NCBI GenBank assembly: GCA_963576735.1
Contig: OY755198.1
Coordinates: 1-64,000, forward strand
DNA length: 64,000 nucleotides
Direction: 5' to 3'
From: Bedellia somnulentella
Lineage: Eukaryota > Arthropoda > Insecta > Lepidoptera > Bedelliidae
Part shown: piece after piece, positions 12,701 to 21,700 of the stretch
Numbering within the stretch: the first letter of the stretch is position 1
Layout of the letters: each line of letters opens with the position of its first letter
Notes under the pieces: model-generated
Database searches by the model: none
Seen by the model: the letters and a program-made list of their open reading frames with translations, nothing else
What the model was told of the DNA's origin: nothing
Translations under genes and position numbers: made by a program

Positions 12701-15700
12701 CTAGTTCCGAGTAGACTGGAAAATATTATGTAACAATTAGTTTTATTCAAATAAATAACTGTTAAAATCTCTTATAAATAATATTTAAAAAAATAAAAAA
12801 ATAAGCATTTATTACAAACATTCAGTTTACATGGCATGAAATTTCATTGAAATCTTGCACTAGGCTGGGCGCAAACGCTACTTAAACGTGTAAAAGAAAT
12901 AAAGGATAGAATTTCGCGCTGGCAGCCATTGACACGGTAGCTCAATTGGCAGAGCGACGGGGGCGTATACCCGAGGTCGCGGGTTCGATTCCCGCCTGTG
13001 TCGAAATTTTTCTTTCCTTTATTTATTAAGAGACTTATAAGTTTACGTTGTTTATAGAAGGAATGACAGAAGTACTAATACTTCTAAACATCACGTGACA
13101 TGCATTGTATGACCAAATAGAAAATGTTCATGTTAGACAGTACGGTCTAGGTCGTAGTTTTTGACTAAATATTCAATTAAAAGAAAACAACATACAAATA
13201 GTTTATTTTTTACCCTTTATTCATATTTTGCTTTTCGACAATAAATTCATCAAAAGTATGCTGCTGCTTGCTTGGTGGTATAAATATGTACCATGTTGTG
13301 CGTCTAATAAAGTTTTATTTATTTTACTATTTATTAATCAGTCACTGTACCTGCCTGAAAGTACAAAGGTAATAGGGATGTCAACTAATAATCAGCATGG
13401 TTTTAAACTGCATTGTATTACTCCTCAGTCTGCTTGTCGATCTTGAATTCGTCAAAACTACAAATTAACCACTGACAAAACTATAAAATTCAGAAACTTT
13501 AAAAAAGGGGACCCACTAAATGTTTATGGGGCTAAATTTCCGATTTACAATATTATTCAGAATAAGATAATTAATAAAGAATAAATAAAGGAAAGAAAAA
13601 TTTCGACACAGGCGGGAATCGAACCCGCGACCTCGGGTATACGCCCCCGTCGCTCTGCCAATTGAGCTACCGTGTCAATGGCTGCCAGCGTAATAATCCC
13701 CACATGAGGTTTTCATGAACAAAAAGATTTAAAAAATTATAAGATAACTAAGTCAGTATATATAGTATAGCAACTTACTCTGCTTGTCGATAGTGAGGTC
13801 GTAGAGCGGCGTGGCGTACTTATCCAGAGACGACAGCGCGCACCCGTTGAGACGAACGTGGTGCGACGGACCCAGGATGAAGATGCGCTTGCTACGGTTA
13901 TCATATGATTAACATGTTAATATCCTCACGGCTATAAGCAGAGAGGGGTAGCCAGAGGTAGAGAATTAGAAATTATAGAGCTACTTTTGGAAATGTGAGT
14001 GGGGAATAGATGGTACAAATAAATGTAAATGGAATGTAAACGTAAGAGGCGACTAACGGTATTGGGGCTTTTTAAGGAATTTTTGGGCGATGCGGTTGAA
14101 GAGACATAACCAACAACAAGCTTTTTTGCCCACTCAACTTCCAATAGACGGACGCGGTGCGAAGGACCCAGGATGAAGATGCGCTTGCTACGGTTATTAT
14201 ATGTTTCACATGTTAAAGAGTAACGCCCGATTTCTGAATTGAGTATTCAAGCTGAGAACGACTTAAGTATCGTTTTGTCCCATTCAGTTGTTAAGATTTC
14301 AATGCGACAGAACGATACATAATTTGTTCTCAGCTGGAATACTCAATTCAGAAATCGGGCGTAAGAGAGTAAAAGACATTCATTTGGCAAATGAACACGC
14401 ACACACACAAAAACATGAATGAAACATAATAAAAAACACAAAGATAAATGTATTATAAATGTATTGCTGTGTAGTGTCGGCTTAGAATAGCACTACCCCT
14501 TTTCTTCCGGTGGGTGTACGTAAGAGGCGACTAACGGTATTGGGGCTTTTTAGTGATTTTGGGCGACGCGGTTTGGAGACCCATCACCATAGACATTTAT
14601 TTGTACCATCTATTCCCCTCTCACATTTCCAAGTGGCTGAGGAATTTCTAATTCCTTAGCTCTGGCTACCCCTTCTAGGGATTTATAGCCGTGAGTATAT
14701 GTATGTATGCATTTTACTATCTTAATAGCTTAGTAAGAATGAGATCACACACAGGCTATATATATTTAGCATGTTAATATAACCACGGCTATAAGCCCAA
14801 AGAGGAGCAGCCAGAGAAAGAGAATTCGAAAGTATAGAGTTACTTTTGGAAGTTGAGTCGAGAAGAGATTGTGAAATAAAGTCTGTTTGATTTCGTACGA
14901 GGCAAAAACATTTATTTTACTATCTTTTCTCTTCTTAATTTCCACAAGTGGCTGAGTATTTTCTTGTTTTGTAGTTCTGGCTACCCCATCCAGAAATTGA
15001 CAGGCGTCAGTACATGTATGCATGTATATAACTTACACAACGACCGGGCTAACTTGTCTGTACGCGAAAGCTGCGCACGCGCCACAATACGAATATCCTG
15101 CGTGCCTGAAAATAAAAATATACAGTTATATAAAACATCATCATTAAACTATTTTACATACATACATACATATACTCACGCCATTAATTCCCATTGGAGT
15201 AGGCAGAGACTATCGATCGCCACTTCGTACGATCCTGACAAACCTCTCTAGCTTCGTTTACATCCATCAATCTTTTCATACATGCTCTTTTATTCTTCAT
15301 ACTTCGGACGCCAGCCTTTTTGAGCACACTCTTAATTTGGTCCAAGTGTGTTCTCCGTGGTCGTCCTCTACTAACATTACCATCCACACTAGCTCTATAG
15401 ATCCCTTTTACCTATTTTCTATCATCCATCCTCTCTAAAATCCTCTATAAACTATTTTAATAGCTTAGTAAAAGGCAAAAGCGGCCTATGCCCAACTGAG
15501 ACCTGTCTGGGAGTCAAATGTCCTTTCCCGTCGAGTAAAGCTGTCCCTCTTCGAATCCGTGGTGAAATCCGTTCTGCTCTTTGGTTGTGAAACGTGGAGA
15601 GTGACAAAGGGATTGACGAATACGCTCCAAGTCTTCGTCAACAAGTCCCTGAGGTCGATTCTCCGCATTTACTGGCCAATGACAATCCGGAACGTTAACC

Positions 15701-18700
15701 TGTGGAACCGATGCCAGCAGATTCCAGTTGTGACTGATATCGCACTGAGAAAATGCAGATGGGGCACACATTTCGAAAAGTACCACAAGAGCGAGCTGCG
15801 AGCGGCGGGACTGAGCTGGAGAGCTGTTAGTAGAGGACGGCCACGGAGTACACACTGGGACCAAATTGAGAATGTGCTCAATAAGGCAGGCGTCCGAAGT
15901 ATGAAGAATAAAAGAGCATGTATGAAAAGATAGATGGATCTAGACGAAGCTAGAGAGGCTTGCCAGGATCTTACGAAGTGGCGATCGATAGTCTCTGCCT
16001 ACCCCAATGGGAATTAACGGCGTGAGTATATGTATGCATGTAACAACGAGTCTTCAACCAATGATAGAAAAAAAAATACGCAAGGCATCACAAAAATACA
16101 AACAAAACTGCACTAATATCTAAAGGAAAAAATCATACATACATATACTCACGGCTATAAATCCCTAGATAGGGTAGCCAGAGCTAAGGAATTAGAAATT
16201 CCTCAGCCACTTTTGGCAAGTTAAGTGGGGAAAAGATGGTAAAATAAAGGTTGTTGGTGATGGGTCTCCAACCACATCGCCCAAAAATCCCTTAAAAGCC
16301 CTAATACCGTTAGTCGCCTCTGACGTAAAAGCGGGCACACTATCTGATGCAATCAAACTTATAGTTCCTCAAAGAGTCAGCTAAACATCACATGCCGTTT
16401 TCACCTGGTTTTGTAAGTACCCACGTTTGGCTTCTACAGTGTACGCACGTGACAGGGGTTTGCCTTTTGACCTTTTTTTACGAATTAAATTCAACCATGT
16501 TGGTTTCCTCGCGATTCTATCCCTCACCGTTGACACCAAAATCTCCCAAAAAACCTAAAAGAAACATTAGAATGTTTTTTGCCACTTAACTCAATAGATA
16601 GGCTATTTGACTGTAATAAAAATATACATTTCTTTTATTTCATTAGTGTTAATATTTCTTTTTAGGAGCAATATGTAATAATGCGAGATAAAAATATTGC
16701 ATTATTTCACTAAAATCCGTCTTCTAAAATAAGTATTTTTGATGCAACAGTCACATGACTAAATACGATCGTGATTGGCTATTTCTATGATGACGTAGAT
16801 CACGCATAAACTGTCTGTGTATCGCTTCGCTCATTGGTATTTAATGCGGAATTGACGTCATTTGTGCTACAGCCGCCATATTACTTAAAGTTGCGTTTTC
16901 GCGGCACATTTGAATATTGCATTTTCTTTTTCGATTTTTTAATAAAATAGCTAAAATTAAGACAGAAAAATATTTTTTAGGGCTCCATATAAACAAATTA
17001 ACACCGTAAGATAGTTTTCAAAACTAAGTCAAATAGCCTATTGGCACAGCGACGGGAGCGTTTATCCGGAGGTCGTGGGTTCGATCCCCGCTAGTGTCGA
17101 AATTTTTCTTTCCTCTATTTACTAAAAGAAACGTGCCTGCCTACACCTTCACCCTTTAGAATATCAAGGTGAAAAGCTATTACTCACGGTGCTATGATGG
17201 CCCGCGCCGGTCCGTGCGTGAGATCTGCCTTGGACAACCACAGATCTAACTGTCTCGATAGTTCACTACCTGAAACCAGAGGATATATAGGTTATGCTGT
17301 GTAGTGTCGGCTTAGAATAGCACTACCCCATTTTTTCCCGTGGGTGTACGTAAAAGGCGCCTGACGGTAATGGGACTTTTAAGGCATTTTTGGGCGATGT
17401 GGTTGGAGACCCATCACCAACAACCTTTATTAAACCATTTTTTCCTCACACAACTTCCAAAAGTGGCTGAGGATTTTCCAATTCCTTAGCTCTGGTTACT
17501 CCTTGAAGGGATTTATAGCCGTGAGTATGGTATTAATGTAGTTAAAGATTTGTATAAACTGCTCCAACAGTAAAAGTTGGTCAGAATGATCTCCTCAAAA
17601 ACCTCCGCTTGGCTTATTCACAGTAGTTATAGCTTTCCGTTTCGACGTTATTAAGACGTTAGAGAATATTTAGAGGGAATGAGTGAATCACATACAAGTA
17701 CACACGCATACATACACACACACATATACACACACAAATCAATAATTCTACACATTTTACGTTACACCTTTTCTCGCATATCTGTATGTACTACTGTGTT
17801 TTTTGTATCTTCTGTGGATGTCTGTTATTGGCCTTTTCTTTGTATTTATCTAATTGTAACTTATATGTTTATGTGCTGTTGATGTCCCTAATTAAATAAA
17901 TAATAAATTTAGGTACATGAGCAAACTAACAACTGGTAGCTCACTGGGTTATATGAAGCCGTAGGATAAATTACTCTGCTTTTTTTCCGGGATCAGCGTG
18001 AACCCGCCCCCTGCGGATACAAAATCTAGCCATCTTTCCATCTGCGATGCAGTTGGCGATCCGTCACCAAAATCCATTTATTTTACCATCTTTTCCCCAC
18101 ACGATTTCCAAAAGTGGGTGAAGAATTTCTTATTCTGGAGTGTGATATATGTATGTTGAAAACTAAAACGGCTACCGTTGGTTTGCAGGCTCTTTCTAAA
18201 GAGAACACACATACACATACCGCACCCTTAATGATACATTCACTGTACACTGTAATGATAGGCAATGGGCTATTTGACAGGTTTTTAAAATCCATCTTAT
18301 ATGATGTAGTAGAGTTTAAGGAACCCAGTAAAAGTTATATATTTTAAATCTGGTGCGTATTTGCTGAAAAATTTCAAATTAAAAATTTAATATTCAAATA
18401 GCGCGTCAAAACACTATTTTGACAATATGGCGCTGCGAACGGGTCAGTGACGTCACTTGCCTGTATCTGGTCTGTGGCAACAAACGAGACACGAGGTTTC
18501 TTTACAGGCATGTGACGTCATCATAAACTCGACCATTCAAGAATGTTTTGTGTCACGTGACAAACGTTTAAAAATTTGCATTTTTATTTATGGATTTTTA
18601 AAGAAATCGATAATTATTTTCAACTTACGGTAATAAATAACCATTTTTAAACTCTTAATTTATACTGATGACAGCAATTGACACTTTATTTCTCGCATTG

Positions 18701-21700
18701 TCAAATAGCCTATTACTGCTACTATAGTGAAAAATAAAACAATCAACTTATATCACAATGTTTTAATAGATAACAAATTTAAATATATAATTATTAATTT
18801 AAGTAACTATCTATTTGCTTGTACATTCAGAATTTAAAAGAGCATGTATGAAAAGATTGATGAATGTGGACGCAGCTATGGCGCTGACTGAAAATCAGTG
18901 CTGTGAGGTCAAACCTCGCAGCTTTTGCTTAGTCAGTGCCCTTTCGCTGCAAAATGGGGCAAAGTTTTAACATTATTATTTAGTTTTGTTTAATTTTAGA
19001 ATGATCTCAGTCTTTTCTATTATTTTCTTTTCTTTGTCACTGTTCATGGTTTTGTTTACATTGTTTTTAACATGTCCTTTTAAATGCTTTTGATTTATTT
19101 TAAATTTATTTTTCTTTAGTGTTAGTTTTAAGTTTTATTATTTTTTGTGTTGTATTTAATTTGTGTCATATTTGCTGCAAATAATCAGTATAAAATAAAA
19201 AAAAGTGATTTTTTTTTTCATTCATGTTACCGTCATATTATACATATAAAACATTATTTTTTTTTATAAATTGTATATTAGGGTCAAACAAAGCGATAAG
19301 ATTATCTCAAGTGTGTTATCAAAAGTTGGAGATATGGTTAAAAACCCAGTACCATTGTCTCTGTACTTTAATGAACCCAATACGTAACATTTGTCAGTTA
19401 TTTTCCAACATACATAATAAACAATCAACACGAATCTCTAGGTGTCACATCACTGCCATCACCATCATCATCATCGACATCACTTTCCATCATCTGCGAT
19501 ATCAAATCAGACGCATGTCTCATCAAATCCTCCCCAAACTTCGGGAACTTTTCTTGAAATTTAGCTTTCAAGTTCTCCACTTCGTTCTGACTCGTCTCTA
19601 TATCATCTACATTAGTTTTAACATTTCTAAACTCATTCAATTTCTCAATATCTACTTTAGAAGTCTTCTTTATGTCATCTAATGCTTTTATGGAGTCTGT
19701 AACGACATCCAACAGTTTTTGATGACCTGAATTACGATCGTAACCGAAGTCTAGGTTCTTGGTTTCAATTTTATTCAAATGAGCTTGCTCTTTTGATGTA
19801 AGGTCATTTAATAAGTCTTTCGCTTCTGATGTTTTAGTTGCGTTGACGAAATCATAGGTGTCTTGGCGCTTCATTTCTAGTAATCTGCAAATAGATTTAT
19901 TTATGAAAAAATATTCAACCATAACTCATTCTTATTGGATTATTTATATATTCTTCTTGCCGTGGTTATCACAAGTCAATAGTAGGCAAAGAGATACATA
20001 CATACATACATATACTCACGGCTATAAATCCCTAGATGGGGTAGTAGGAATGAGAAATTCCTCAGCCACCTTTGGAAAGTTGAGTGGGGAAAAGATGGTA
20101 AAATAAAGGTTGTTGGTGATGGGTGTCCAACCGCATCGCCCAAAAATCCCTTTAAAGCCCCAATACCGTTAGTTGCCTCTTACGTACACCCACCGGAAGA
20201 ACTGGGATAGTGCCATTCTAACCTGATGCAAAGAGATGTAATACATATCTGACCTCATGTGTCATACAAAGGGATGAAGCTTGTATTAGTAATTGTTAGG
20301 CATCTATGTAGTGTCAGCTTATAATATCACTACCTCACTTCTACCCATGAGTGTTTGTAAGAGGCCACTAAGGGTATTGGGGCTTTTCAAGTGATTTATG
20401 GGCAATGCAATTGGAGACCCATCACGTAACAACCTTCATACTAAAACCTTTTCCTTACTCAACCTACAAAATGGCTGAGGAATTTCTTGTTCCGAAGCTC
20501 TGGCTATCACTTCTAGGGGTTTATAACCGTGAGTATCGGTATGTATGTATGTATGTTGGGCAATGTGGCTAGAGACCCATGAAAAACATTACTTTGAAAC
20601 TATTTACTACCCAATCAACTTCCATAAGTCATTGAGAAATTGTCAACATTCTTGCTACACCTTCTGAGATTCCTTGCTATAGGTTTTTTAAAGGGATTTG
20701 TTAATAGTTATTGTTTGTGTAACTTGGCTGAATCAAGATTAAACACCATCCTATATTTGATGCCATGCTCCTTCTTAGGTTTTCATTTGGAAATAATAAA
20801 TGACATAGGTATGGGAAAAGATGATTATAAGTGTTAAAATAAAGTTGTGGTGTGAAAGACAATATTGTGAAAATGATAGGAATGGGAATGTTTAGATGGT
20901 TAAGGGCACATAGAGAGGGTGGATGATAGTAAAATGGTTAAACATTTTAAAGAGCCAATGTGGATGGTTATTTCAACAGAGCACAAACTCAGAGGACACA
21001 GTTGGACCAAATAGAGTGTGCTTAAATGGCAGGCATCTGAAGTATGCATAAAAGATCATGCATGAAAAGATTGATGGATGTAAACGAAGCCTAGCCAAAG
21101 GCAAACAAAATTCTCATCCTACCACAATGGGAAAAAATGGTGTAAGTATAAGAATGTTTTAAAGAAACATACCTCTTTTCCTCAACAGCAAACGATATAT
21201 CCTTTACTCGTTGCTGTGTTTTGTTCAACTGATCAATAGTGTCTTGAAATAGATTGCTCAAATTTGCGATCTGAAAATCGACTTCTGTTTCTTTCCTCGT
21301 AATTTTCTCCTTGGCAAGACAATCGGTTAACAAACTTCGCAGATATTTTCCATGGGCAATTTGCTTGAGTTCAAGTTCATATTCAGAAGATTCCGACTCC
21401 AAAGCAGTAGTGTCTTTCGAAATAATAGATGTATTTCTTGTGTTTGATTTAGCAACGGCCGTTTTTGGTCGGACATTTTTCGTCGATACTACACGTGTTC
21501 GAGATGATCCGGGTATATTAACTGTTGATGCACGACTGCTCTTTGTCGGCAATGGCTTTTGACTCGATGGTAACACACTCGTTCGCTTTTTATCCGACAT
21601 TTTGATGAATTTGTTCTATTCACACCGAGACGTAAACAAAAATTGACGTTCCATTTTAAATTGAATTGTCATGGCAACCGTCAACATCTGGGGTGCGTTC

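Noticed and set aside
12931..13002. Functional tRNA gene (also 13605-13676 and 39867-39938)
   Set aside because: A box, B box, acceptor and T-arm look right, but the anticodon stem is shifted to 4 bp with an 8-nt loop, and identical heads recur with the same non-tRNA flanks. It is a SINE head.
15559..15933. Host protein-coding gene (124 codons)
   Set aside because: The translated motifs ([30 protein letters not shown]) are LINE ORF2 C-terminus and the copy ends in the LINE TATG tail.
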